Below, one piece after another: positions 54,037-60,739 of a stretch of 64,000 bases of DNA (position 1 is the stretch's first letter; the number at the start of each line of letters is the position of its first letter). A model generated the notes under the pieces. That model saw nothing but the letters and a program-made list of their open reading frames with translations. It was not told the origin of the DNA and ran no database searches. Source of the stretch: an uncultured Marinococcus sp. (GTDB lineage: Bacteria; Bacillota; Bacilli; Bacillales; Marinococcaceae); NCBI RefSeq assembly GCF_947493875.1, contig NZ_CANLSU010000004.1, positions 186,001-250,000 on the forward strand. The letters are read 5' to 3'. The position numbers and the translations under genes were made by a program.

Positions 54037-54043
54037 TAACGCT

Positions 54044-54073
54044 ATTTTATTCCTTCCTGTAAAAGCTTGTCAA
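54044..54073 (-). promoter_or_regulatory. sigma-A promoter of the ZIP gene
   Basis: Perfect -35 TTGACA, 18-base spacer, -10 TAAAAT on the reverse strand. Confidence 0.75.
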
Positions 54074-54125
54074 TTGATAAACTTAGAGCCGCCTCCTTCT
54101 GGAGTGCGGCTCTACTCTTTTATTG

Positions 54126-54473
54126 TTAAATAATCGTATTGACATCTTCAGTATCTGTCACAATGAGAAGGATTTTTCCTTCATCGAGTTCATCCTCATA
54201 CTCATGGGCTTCTTCCTGGGATAAGCCAATTTCCTGCAGTTTGTTCCGGAGCTCATCGCCCTTTTTGCTGAACATATTTCCTACCGCATTTTTTAACCCT
54301 TCTTCTTTCATCCCGACAGTGTTGGCATTCGCATTTTCCGCGATACGGCCGGTGCGGTCGTTATCGTGGGTCATAACGTACACGTTTTTTTTATCAATAC
54401 CCTTTTCAGCCAGACGCTGAACATCCAGCTGCAGTGCTTCATCATCAGTGTATTCTCTAACGAACGGTTTCAT
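54126..54473 (-). CDS. general stress protein, YflT/GsiB17M-type domain
   Basis: A 115-residue soluble protein with the YflT-type fold: KPFVREYTDDEALQLDVQRL, then NVYVMTHDNDRT and GKILLIVTDTED at the end. B. subtilis relatives are sigma-B general stress proteins of unknown biochemistry. ATG at 54473 follows GGGAGG. A plausible sigma-B promoter (54507-54542) lies upstream, in keeping with that. A hairpin at 54085-54113 follows the gene, with no real T tract. Confidence 0.82.
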   Translation of the reverse strand: MKPFVREYTDDEALQLDVQRLAEKGIDKKNVYVMTHDNDRTGRIAENANANTVGMKEEGLKNAVGNMFSKKGDELRNKLQEIGLSQEEAHEYEDELDEGKILLIVTDTEDVNTII

Positions 54474-54506
54474 AAAAACCTCCCTTTATTTTTTGTTATC
54501 ATCCTG

Positions 54507-54542
54507 ATAGTCCATTCTGTCTTTATTTAAACCGTTCTTCGG
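54507..54542 (-). promoter_or_regulatory. possible sigma-B promoter of the stress protein gene
   Basis: Reverse strand GTTTAA, 24 bases, GACTAT; the -35 is perfect for sigma-B, the -10 has two mismatches to GGGTAT, and the spacer is off the 12-15 optimum unless GG just upstream is used. Weak. Confidence 0.3.
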
Positions 54543-54560
54543 CAAAGCACCTCGTTTCGC

Positions 54561-55013
54561 CTAGAGAGCATGGGGCTCCATATAATCCAGAAACTTCGTT
54601 TCAAATAAATGCACATTGTAGTTCACCAGGCCTACGACTGTTTTTGTAATAAAAGAATCTTCGTTTGTTTCTCCCGGCTCGTACCTGGATTTAATAATTC
54701 CGTATTCTTTGAATGTATCATTGTGAATGGTTTTTAAATCCTCTCTCGCCTTTTCCAGATCTTTTACGGTGTAAGTAACCTGTGACCCGGCCTCGCAGCA
54801 GTCCGGAAACCTTCCGCGGAGTAATTCTGCCGAGCGTTCCATAATGTTTAAGATAATCGCTGATTTATGCTTTTGAGATTCCATCGTTTCAGGCTGAAGC
54901 TTTTCAACATCCTTCATATGGTATTTCTCCTGAATGATAATATCATCTAAAAAAAGAATAATCGCATGGATCTTGTCTGAGATAAATACTACTTCACGGT
55001 CCTGTTCCTGCAT
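54561..55013 (-). CDS. hypothetical helical protein
   Basis: 150 residues, not recognised, predicted all-helical and acidic (KIHAIILFLDDIIIQEKYHM, ILNIMERSAELLRGRFPDCC, KDLEKAREDLKTIHNDTFKE). One adjacent Cys pair is present. ATG at 55013 follows AAAGGTGG. Same strand as the stress protein gene 87 bases downstream, but the sigma-B-like promoter in between suggests separate expression. No function proposed. Confidence 0.6.
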   Translation of the reverse strand: MQEQDREVVFISDKIHAIILFLDDIIIQEKYHMKDVEKLQPETMESQKHKSAIILNIMERSAELLRGRFPDCCEAGSQVTYTVKDLEKAREDLKTIHNDTFKEYGIIKSRYEPGETNEDSFITKTVVGLVNYNVHLFETKFLDYMEPHAL

Positions 55014-55261
55014 TGTGAAGCCACCTTTATTAATTTTTATTTTAACCTTATGCCAATTGCCCTAAAATCTATACCCTTTTTATCCGGGGGTCATACCGTA
55101 AATTCGGAAAACGGAACATTTCCTTTACATTTTTGTTGGCATATTTACTTCTTATTACGCGTACTGAAAAATATCATACGTGCATAAATACATGCGACTG
55201 GTTTGTCTGGCGCTAGTGTATTCGGTCATGCGGCCCGGATCTACTGCTTAAAGAAGTGTCC

Positions 55262-55617
55262 GCCTGTATTAACAGCCCTATTCAAAAAACATCTATTAGC
55301 TTGAGTGTTTTCTGCACCTGTTATTTATCACCTGGATATATAAAGGATTTCCCTCTCGATACGCTCAAAATTGATAAAATATTTTTTTAAGGACATGAAC
55401 GGAGTTTCACGTGAAACATCTATTGTAGTAAGTATCCTACATCTGTCGGCACAGTTGGATTTTTACGTTATCGCGGGAGGAATTGAAGCCCCCTCAGCAA
55501 TTAAATTTTTTGTGGCAGAAAAAATGTCATGAATATCAGGGATTTTTATACAGCCCGCCTGTTATCAAAAATGAATTATTTAAAATGTATAAGAAAAACG
55601 ACAATATTTTATATTAA
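55262..55617 (+). pseudogene. decayed EAL-domain (c-di-GMP phosphodiesterase) gene, 3' part
   Basis: Three stretches in different frames spell the C-terminal half of an EAL domain. Frame 1 (about 55281-55386) reads FCTCYLSPGYIKDFPLDTLK then IDKIF, aligning residue for residue with the usual FGTGYSSLSYLKRFPVDTLK IDRSF. After a run of T the frame shifts and reads KDMNGVSRETSIVVSILH, then LDFYVIAGGIEAPSAIKFF (usual: VVAEGVET). A further shift near 55530 gives EYQGFLYSPPVIKNELFKMY (usual: QGYLFSRP) and ends at TAA 55615-55617, followed by a terminator. The invariant EAL and DDFGTGYSS residues are lost. The 5' half is not recognisable. Confidence 0.75.
55403..55418. promoter_or_regulatory. parS-like site (ParB/Spo0J binding)
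   Basis: AGTTTCACGTGAAACA, a 15-of-16 match to the B. subtilis parS TGTTTCACGTGAAACA with a perfect GTTTCACGTGAAAC palindrome core. Lies within the EAL pseudogene, where it reads codons GVSRET. Confidence 0.75.
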
Positions 55618-55655
55618 AAAATCCACGCTCTTCATGGAAGAACGCGGATTTTAGT
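55615..55655. terminator. bidirectional intrinsic terminator
   Basis: AAAATCCACGCTCTTC pairs with GAAGAACGCGGATTTT with two mismatches across ATG; between the EAL pseudogene and the cstR-type gene. Confidence 0.88.
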
Positions 55656-55657
55656 CA

Positions 55658-55741
55658 TTAATTGATTTGATCTATTCTCTTTGTCAGTATACGCCCAATA
55701 GCTTCTTTTGTTTCTTTCAAAATTTCAATAACACTGTTCAT
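55658..55741 (-). CDS. tiny ORF coupled to the cstR-type gene (27 residues)
   Basis: ATG at 55741 overlaps the upstream stop as TAATG, and the ORF ends at 55658 just before the terminator. The product MNSVIEILKETKEAIGRILT + KRIDQIN could be an amphipathic helix. Overlap and terminator placement favour translation, but it may be a remnant or chance. Confidence 0.3.
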   Translation of the reverse strand: MNSVIEILKETKEAIGRILTKRIDQIN

Positions 55742-56001
55742 TATCTGCTTTTAACCAGCAGATTAACAGCTTCCTGGATCAGTTCTTCGCTGTCTTCCCC
55801 TTTTTCTATCTGCTCACGCACGCATTCCTCGAGATTCGTACTTACTACCAGACCGATCGCACGATCAAGCGCTGTACGTGCAGCGTTCATCTGGGAAACA
55901 AGCTCTTTGCAGTCCTTTTCTTCTTCCATCATCCGAAGAACGCCACGAACCTGCCCCTCTACCCGTTTTACCCGGTTTTTCATTTGATCATTATATTCCA
56001 T
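55741..56001 (-). CDS. cstR: persulfide-sensing repressor, CstR type (CsoR/RcnR/FrmR family)
   Basis: An 86-residue all-helical repressor. Cys31 and Cys60 are present at the positions of the two reactive cysteines of Staphylococcus aureus CstR, while the His that completes the Cu(I) site of CsoR is replaced (Asn56). The tail EAVNLLVKSR also matches CstR closely. It should therefore sense sulfane sulfur rather than copper. ATG at 56001 follows AAAGGAGGAGC. A TACCC-N4-GGGTA operator lies 57 bases upstream. The usual targets (tauE, cstA, cstB, sqr) are not adjacent; the only neighbours are a tiny ORF and an unrelated methyltransferase. Confidence 0.85.
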   Translation of the reverse strand: MEYNDQMKNRVKRVEGQVRGVLRMMEEEKDCKELVSQMNAARTALDRAIGLVVSTNLEECVREQIEKGEDSEELIQEAVNLLVKSR

Positions 56002-56057
56002 GAAAGGCTCCTCCTTTCAATTAGAGTATTTATTTGTCTTCCCTTTATTTCCCCATT

Positions 56058-56071
56058 TACCCTCATGGGTA
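56058..56071. promoter_or_regulatory. CsoR/CstR-type operator
   Basis: TACCC-TCAT-GGGTA, a perfect inverted repeat of the kind bound by CsoR-family repressors, upstream of the cstR-type gene; suggests autoregulation. Confidence 0.6.
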
Positions 56072-56146
56072 TATGAAAAATATAAACGATGCTTTCCTAT
56101 TTGTCAAATGGACCTCAGATACTTCGTCCTGTGAAATCCTTCCGCC

Positions 56147-56176
56147 TTGCAATCCCCCTCCTTCTTTTTATATGAT
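56147..56176 (+). promoter_or_regulatory. putative sigma-A promoter of the methyltransferase gene
   Basis: TTGCAA, 18-base spacer, TATGAT; 37 bases before the GTG start. Confidence 0.5.
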
Positions 56177-56212
56177 GAGAGGATCAAACTATACAGACAG
56201 CGGTGACTATAC

Positions 56213-56848
56213 GTGTTAAAAGACACAGGAGAACGAATCATCCCTTCAGAAATGAAACCAACCAACGGTATGCTGCTTGAGCATCTGGCCCGCTATTATT
56301 TCGCTATGCCTTACGCCAGGGGGCGCGTGCTTGATATTGCCTGCGGGGTCGGCTACGGGGCTCAGATGACAGCTAAAGGGAAAAAACGGGAGGTAGACCA
56401 TGTGATCGGTGTCGACATTGACGCTGAAGCGATCGCCTTTGCCCAAAAGCACTATTATCATCCCCAGCTTTCCTTCCAGACAGGAGATGCTCTTGATGAG
56501 AAACTGTCCATGCAGATAGGCACATTCGATACGGTTGTCTCCTTTGAAACCATCGAACACGTACCCGATGACCTTATCTTTATGAAACGCATGTACGCCC
56601 TGCTCCGCCCTGGCGGTACGCTCATCGTTTCTACGCCCTTCGGCCAGGGAAGAGACAAGCCCAGCAGCTCCCCTTTCCATTACCACCAGTTAACGCCAGA
56701 GGAATGGGAAGAGCTCTTATCAAGCGAAGAATGGCCGTGGGAAAAGCTGCAGCTGTACTATCAGCAGGGAGTAGCCTTCGAACGTCCCGCCCGTACGGGG
56801 GTTCACTACCCTCTCGGCATTGCTGTATGTATCAAACCAAAAGCGTGA
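56213..56848 (+). CDS. class I SAM-dependent methyltransferase
   Basis: A 211-residue methyltransferase. Motif I is VLDIACGVGYGAQM near residue 40, motif II is VIGVDIDAEAI near 65, motif IV/post is FDTVVSFETIEHVPDD near 104, followed by LRPGGTLIVSTPFG. The start at GTG 56213 is poorly supported by RBS (GCGGTGA) but gives the usual short N-terminus GERIIPSEMKP, typical of Methyltransf_11/23 proteins of glycan or lipid context. Substrate unknown. A terminator overlaps the convergent small gene's stop. Confidence 0.85.
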   Translation: MLKDTGERIIPSEMKPTNGMLLEHLARYYFAMPYARGRVLDIACGVGYGAQMTAKGKKREVDHVIGVDIDAEAIAFAQKHYYHPQLSFQTGDALDEKLSMQIGTFDTVVSFETIEHVPDDLIFMKRMYALLRPGGTLIVSTPFGQGRDKPSSSPFHYHQLTPEEWEELLSSEEWPWEKLQLYYQQGVAFERPARTGVHYPLGIAVCIKPKA

Positions 56849-56856
56849 ATACAACA

Positions 56857-56888
56857 AGATCCCGTGCCTATTTTGGCCGGGATCTTTT
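56857..56888 (+). terminator. intrinsic terminator after the methyltransferase gene
   Basis: AAGATCCCG pairs with CGGGATCTT, 13-base loop, followed by TTTC; overlaps the 3' end of the convergent gene. Confidence 0.75.
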
Positions 56889-57035
56889 TCTGAGTTCATT
56901 TCTTTCACGCAGTATTGCCAACTCTGTCACAAGCTTTTTCTGATCTTCATATGAGATGTTTCCTTCAAGCATTGATTGAATTTCCTTAAATCGTTCTTGA
57001 TCCTCTTCATTCAAATAACGAAGCTCTTCTTCCAT
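56868..57035 (-). CDS. small helical hypothetical protein (55 residues)
   Basis: MEEELRYLNEEDQERFKEIQ, then a second helix ending RERNELRKRS: probably a charged helical hairpin. The frame is open to 57116, but ATG 57035 follows AAAGGACG. It lies 31 bases downstream of the DUF2812 gene on the same strand and may be cotranscribed. Not recognised. Confidence 0.5.
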   Translation of the reverse strand: MEEELRYLNEEDQERFKEIQSMLEGNISYEDQKKLVTELAILRERNELRKRSRPK

Positions 57036-57066
57036 GAAGGCCGTCCTTTCATGTACAGGATAAATA

Positions 57067-57615
57067 TCATTCTGTGCCGGTACTGACAATCTGCTTTGCC
57101 TGGGTAATGACAGCAAGCGTCCGGATCCACCGGATCAAGGTAAAGGCTACAATTCCTGTGAACAATGAAAGCATAAAAAATGCGAAATTCACCGCTACAC
57201 CCGGCAGGTTCAAATCAGTTATCACTAAAAGCAGAAATACTATAAACAAAAGAGCGCTTACTGCAGCTGTAATCCCCCATCTCCTGCACTTTTTCCGGTA
57301 CTCCTCCAAAAAATAAAGCGTCCAGTGGTCCTGAAAGGACGAAGCATCTTTATCCCCCTCAAATATGTGGAGTACCGGGGAGGAACACAGAAGTATCCAT
57401 TCCTCTTCAGAAATTTTCCGCAGCCCCTGATAATCTTTCGACATGATAAACTGATATTCCTTTTCTTCCTCCCTTACTTCCGATAAAGAATAGCCGAGCA
57501 GAGAACAGTCCTGAACCTGCCATCCTTTTTGGCGCTGCTCCTTCAAACGATTTTTCTCTTTATCGTAGGTGGTGAAAGGCATAAAAGAAAATAAAAATTT
57601 GGTTTCTCTTCGCAA
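57067..57615 (-). CDS. DUF2812 domain-containing membrane protein
   Basis: A 182-residue protein. The N-terminal DUF2812 region has the pattern DKEKNRLKEQRQKGWQVQDC, a hallmark of this family, followed by two TM helices (WGITAAVSALLFIVFLLLVI and VNFAFFMLSLFTGIVAFTLI). Family members often partner with PadR-type regulators; none is seen here. A GTG at 57627 sits directly on the AGGAGG, so the TTG at 57615 (11 bases spacing) is the likelier start. Function unknown. Confidence 0.7.
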   Translation of the reverse strand: MRRETKFLFSFMPFTTYDKEKNRLKEQRQKGWQVQDCSLLGYSLSEVREEEKEYQFIMSKDYQGLRKISEEEWILLCSSPVLHIFEGDKDASSFQDHWTLYFLEEYRKKCRRWGITAAVSALLFIVFLLLVITDLNLPGVAVNFAFFMLSLFTGIVAFTLIRWIRTLAVITQAKQIVSTGTE

Positions 57616-57763
57616 GTAACTATACACCTCCTATATATGGAATACACATGGCTGAAAATTGGCAGGAGTAGATGATGAAGGGCAGTGAATGCCGGGGGAA
57701 TAATAGAATTATACAAAGTAGATATCATTATGCTACCATGAGCGGCCTGCTGTCACAAACCCT

Positions 57764-58198
57764 CTACCTGGGTTCGACTTCGGCCCTCGCCCCATCTGCC
57801 GCTTTTTCCATAAGCCTGAGCAGCGTTTGCTTTTCTTCCGCTGTAAACTCTTTTGTCATAATATCTGTCCATTCCCGCATCGCTTCTGAAATCTCCTCTT
57901 CTATTTTCCAGGCCGCTTCAGTAAGAAAAACAATCTTTTCCCTCCGGTCCAGTACACTCTCTTTTCGGTAAAGGTACCCTTTTTCTTCGAGGCGTTTTAT
58001 AGCGCGCGTAATTGTAGCTTTATCCATCACTATCTGCCTCGTGATGTACTCCTGAGGTACATTTTCCTGGTCATATAACGTTAAAAGTACAAGCACTTCT
58101 GTATTCCCCAAACCAAAATGATTGAATCGTTTATCAATATACTGGTGAGTGTAACGCTGAATGATAGCCGCCCATTTACCAACGGAATAAATATTCAT
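57764..58198 (-). CDS. MarR-family transcriptional regulator
   Basis: A 144-residue winged-helix repressor. The recognition region YITRQIVMDKATITRAIKRL and the wing GYLYRKESVLDRREKIVFLT near residues 60-95 are typical of the family. The frame is open into the upstream gene, but the ATG at 58198 has GGAGGAGC upstream and lies immediately after the MFS stop (58200). It is therefore cotranscribed with the MFS transporter and probably represses the shared promoter through the 22-bp palindrome at 59417. Confidence 0.92.
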   Translation of the reverse strand: MNIYSVGKWAAIIQRYTHQYIDKRFNHFGLGNTEVLVLLTLYDQENVPQEYITRQIVMDKATITRAIKRLEEKGYLYRKESVLDRREKIVFLTEAAWKIEEEISEAMREWTDIMTKEFTAEEKQTLLRLMEKAADGARAEVEPR

Positions 58199-58199
58199 A

Positions 58200-59369
58200 T
58201 TATTGCTCCTCCTCCGAAGCTTTACGTTTCCCGAAAGCTTTAAACAGAAAAACCAGAGCTGCCACGACAAGTGCCGTGATGCCGGAGAAAGCGTATATGA
58301 ATTGATTGGTTCCGATCGAGCCACCTGCCAGACGGCCGACAAAATCCAGTACGAGCGGCGACATAAACTGTCCGAAATACATGAAGCTCTGCACCACCGC
58401 CATTGCCAAAGACATCTGGACAGCGCTTGAGACCTTCGTCACACGGTCAAAAATCAGCGGAATAACAGTGCCAAGTCCAATACCTATCAAAATGATGCCT
58501 AGCGTAATTAATACAGCCTGACCGCCAAAAGCGATGAGAACAAAACCGATGCCGGTTACAGCCAGCTGCAGAGGCACTGTCCATCTTCCCAGCCGGCTGG
58601 TGATGCTGCCAAGCATGGAGCCTGCTGCAAACCCTCCTGCGTTTAACGAAGCGATCATTACACCAGCAAGGGAAGCAGAGGCAATATTGTTTTCCTGCAG
58701 AAAGATTGCCATATTCGTCGGAACGGAATAAAAGAATAAGAACACAATAAACATACCACCGGCAAGAGCAAATATAGGCTTTTCCACTCCCCGCGACGAG
58801 CTGCCATCTGACGCTGATACTGCTTCGGGCTTCTGTTTCGGAAGAAAAAGAAGCACAAGCACGAGCACCAGCAGAGCCAGGCCGTAAACAGCAAATGTCA
58901 GCCTCCATAAAATACCCGCCAGTATGCCTGCAAGTACGATAGAGATAATACCGCCCAGCTGATTGGAGGCGCTCACTCTTCCCATCATCACTGTTTTTTC
59001 TTTACCTTCATAAAAATCCGGGATCAGGCTCGTCGATATCGGCATGATCAACCCGACGGCAATACCGAGCACCGCTCTTGAAACGAGCAGCAGCCAAAGC
59101 GTTGGAGCAAAAGCTCCGCCCAAGCCTCCAATGACATACAGGATGAGCCCGGCAGCTAGAACAGATTTTTTGGACACTCGTTTCGTGAGCCGGCTTGAGA
59201 TAAAAGTAAATGGAATGATAAATAATGCGTGCAGGGTATTAATTAATTTGATTGAGGTTTCGTTGGCCTCCGGAAAAGCTTCAGAAATAGAACCGAGCGC
59301 CGGGGATATAGTAGCTCCCGCCATAACGGTGATCAATGAAATAGATAGAATAGCCAACTTTTGAGACAC
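58200..59369 (-). CDS. MFS efflux transporter
   Basis: A 389-residue, 12-TM transporter, DHA1-like. Motif A-like FISSRLTKRVSKKSVLAAGL lies between TM2 and TM3, and the TM4 region reads SRAVLGIAVGLIMPISTSLI near residue 100. GTG start at 59369 follows AAGGAG at 9 bases. It is the first gene of an operon with a MarR regulator. The promoter (TTGCAA, 17, TATGGT on the reverse strand) overlaps a perfect MarR-type palindrome, so the pump is likely induced by its substrate. The substrate is unknown. Confidence 0.9.
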   Translation of the reverse strand: MSQKLAILSISLITVMAGATISPALGSISEAFPEANETSIKLINTLHALFIIPFTFISSRLTKRVSKKSVLAAGLILYVIGGLGGAFAPTLWLLLVSRAVLGIAVGLIMPISTSLIPDFYEGKEKTVMMGRVSASNQLGGIISIVLAGILAGILWRLTFAVYGLALLVLVLVLLFLPKQKPEAVSASDGSSSRGVEKPIFALAGGMFIVFLFFYSVPTNMAIFLQENNIASASLAGVMIASLNAGGFAAGSMLGSITSRLGRWTVPLQLAVTGIGFVLIAFGGQAVLITLGIILIGIGLGTVIPLIFDRVTKVSSAVQMSLAMAVVQSFMYFGQFMSPLVLDFVGRLAGGSIGTNQFIYAFSGITALVVAALVFLFKAFGKRKASEEEQ

Positions 59370-59416
59370 TTTGATTACTCCTTTTTGTATATTTTACTCT
59401 ATCCACCATATAAATA

Positions 59417-59438
59417 ATTAGTTGCTCTTGCAACTAAT
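59417..59438. promoter_or_regulatory. MarR-type operator overlapping the -35 of the MFS-marR promoter
   Basis: Perfect 9-4-9 palindrome: ATTAGTTGC, TCTT, GCAACTAAT. On the reverse strand its second arm contains the -35 TTGCAA (59427-59432 region) followed 17 bases on by TATGGT, so a bound repressor would block polymerase. Confidence 0.75.
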
Positions 59439-59463
59439 AGACCTCACATATTTTCCTGCCACC

Positions 59464-59490
59464 AAAAAAAGCAGGCGGCTGCCTGCTTTT
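59464..59490 (-). terminator. intrinsic terminator of the Na+/Ca2+ antiporter gene
   Basis: AAAAGCAGGC pairs with GCCTGCTTTT across 4 bases, followed by TTTTTTT on the reverse strand. The stop codon at 59489 lies at the base of the stem. Confidence 0.9.
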
Positions 59491-60436
59491 ACGTGCTTCC
59501 GTTATAAAATAAAATGGAAGCAATCATAACCATGTAGCCGATCACTACTACAAGCGAGGGCATCATGTAGGTGAACGCATTTTTAGTCCTGTCTCTTTTT
59601 ACAATGATCATCACCAGTCCGGTGAGCACAAACCCTGCAATGGCAATAATTGTGATCTGGTCGCTCGTATCCATCCAAATACTGCCGCCTCGGTAGAATA
59701 CGTCCCCGATTGCTGTCACAAGCACGTTGAAGATGTTACTTCCAAGTATTGTACCGATCGCCATATTCACATTGGCCAGCCGAAGCGCTACAAACACGCT
59801 GACAGCGTCCGGCAGTGAGGTGGCGGTCGCGACCAGAATGCTGCCGACTGCCGTAGCGCTGATTCCTGTTGTGCTCGACATGACGTCTCCAGATATAGAC
59901 AAAGCGCTTCCGGATACAAAGATAATCGCAGCAAATGTAATAAATTTCATCACGGTACGCCGGATATTCACATTTTCATCCGGCGAAGCTTTTTTTTCCT
60001 CACCAGCGCTATTGTTCTGCTTTTTGGATATATAAAACATGCCGCCGATATAAATAGCAACAACCAGCATGCTGATAACACTTATGCCAAAAAAGGAAAG
60101 CGGGTAATGAAGCATTAGTCCGCCAGCAGTTACCACACAAAGCAATAGCGCGATAACAGCCGTATAGAGATGATCGTCTGACACTTTAAGAAACAGCCGT
60201 TTGTTTCGAAAGTAAATATCCAATAAAAACAAAAAGAAAATATTGAAAATAATACTCCCGAGTCCATTGCCTACCGCAATATCAGCATTGCCAATCACAC
60301 TGGCCGAAATAGTTGCGGTCAATTCAGGCAGAGAGGTAGCAACGGCAAGCAGAATAGTGCCCGCGAGCAGCCCGCCAATCTTCGTATTTCTGCTGATGAT
60401 ATCTGCATAGCCCGACAATTTCACAGCTGAGAACAC
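59489..60436 (-). CDS. Na+/Ca2+ exchanger family (CaCA) antiporter
   Basis: A membrane antiporter of the YrbG/CaCA family with two inverted repeats. The alpha-1 motif is AGTILLAVATSLPELTATIS plus VGNGLGSIIFNI near residues 27-70; the alpha-2 motif is VGSILVATATSLPDAVSVFV plus GTILGSNIFNV near 195-235. The coordinates give 315 residues from GTG 60436, but that start has no RBS and truncates TM1. The same frame stays open to an ATT at 60487, which has AAGGAG 10 bases upstream and would add 17 residues completing the helix (TATLSIVAFILSAAVS). The ATG at 60491 is in another frame. See findings. Confidence 0.85.
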   Translation of the reverse strand: MFSAVKLSGYADIISRNTKIGGLLAGTILLAVATSLPELTATISASVIGNADIAVGNGLGSIIFNIFFLFLLDIYFRNKRLFLKVSDDHLYTAVIALLLCVVTAGGLMLHYPLSFFGISVISMLVVAIYIGGMFYISKKQNNSAGEEKKASPDENVNIRRTVMKFITFAAIIFVSGSALSISGDVMSSTTGISATAVGSILVATATSLPDAVSVFVALRLANVNMAIGTILGSNIFNVLVTAIGDVFYRGGSIWMDTSDQITIIAIAGFVLTGLVMIIVKRDRTKNAFTYMMPSLVVVIGYMVMIASILFYNGST

Positions 60437-60644
60437 TGAAACTGCGGCAGAGAGTATAAATGCAACAATTGATAGAGTAGCGGTAATAAAGCATTGACTC
60501 CTTCCCTCTGTTCACGACCCATAGCATGGAATCTTAAAAATTTTATAATCCATTCCCGTTTACCCTCTTGAGTATAACAATAATCTTCTTTTCAATTAGT
60601 GAGCCTTCAAGTCTCTAAGCATTTTAAGCTTTAAAACAATTAAA

Positions 60645-60672
60645 AAATCCCCGCCAGAAGACGGGGGTTAAA
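60645..60672 (-). terminator. intrinsic terminator of the DUF1992 gene
   Basis: Reverse strand CCCCGTC, TTCT, GGCGGGG, then ATTTTTT. Confidence 0.8.
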
Positions 60673-60699
60673 AGAACAGAATACTATGAGTTCAATTGA

Positions 60700-60715
60700 C
60701 GTTTCACGTGGAACT
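60700..60715. promoter_or_regulatory. second parS-like site
   Basis: CGTTTCACGTGGAACT: core GTTTCACGTGGAAC fits the degenerate Firmicutes parS (both TTC and TCC/GGA variants occur), with mismatches at the two outermost positions. Intergenic, 5.3 kb from the first site. Confidence 0.6.
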
Positions 60716-60739
60716 GCCGCACGTTTTTTCCGTTAACGT

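Noticed and set aside
60560-60580. TACCCTCTTGAGTA as a second CstR/CsoR operator ahead of the antiporter gene.
   Set aside because: The right half-site is GAGTA rather than GGGTA, so it fails the operator pattern.
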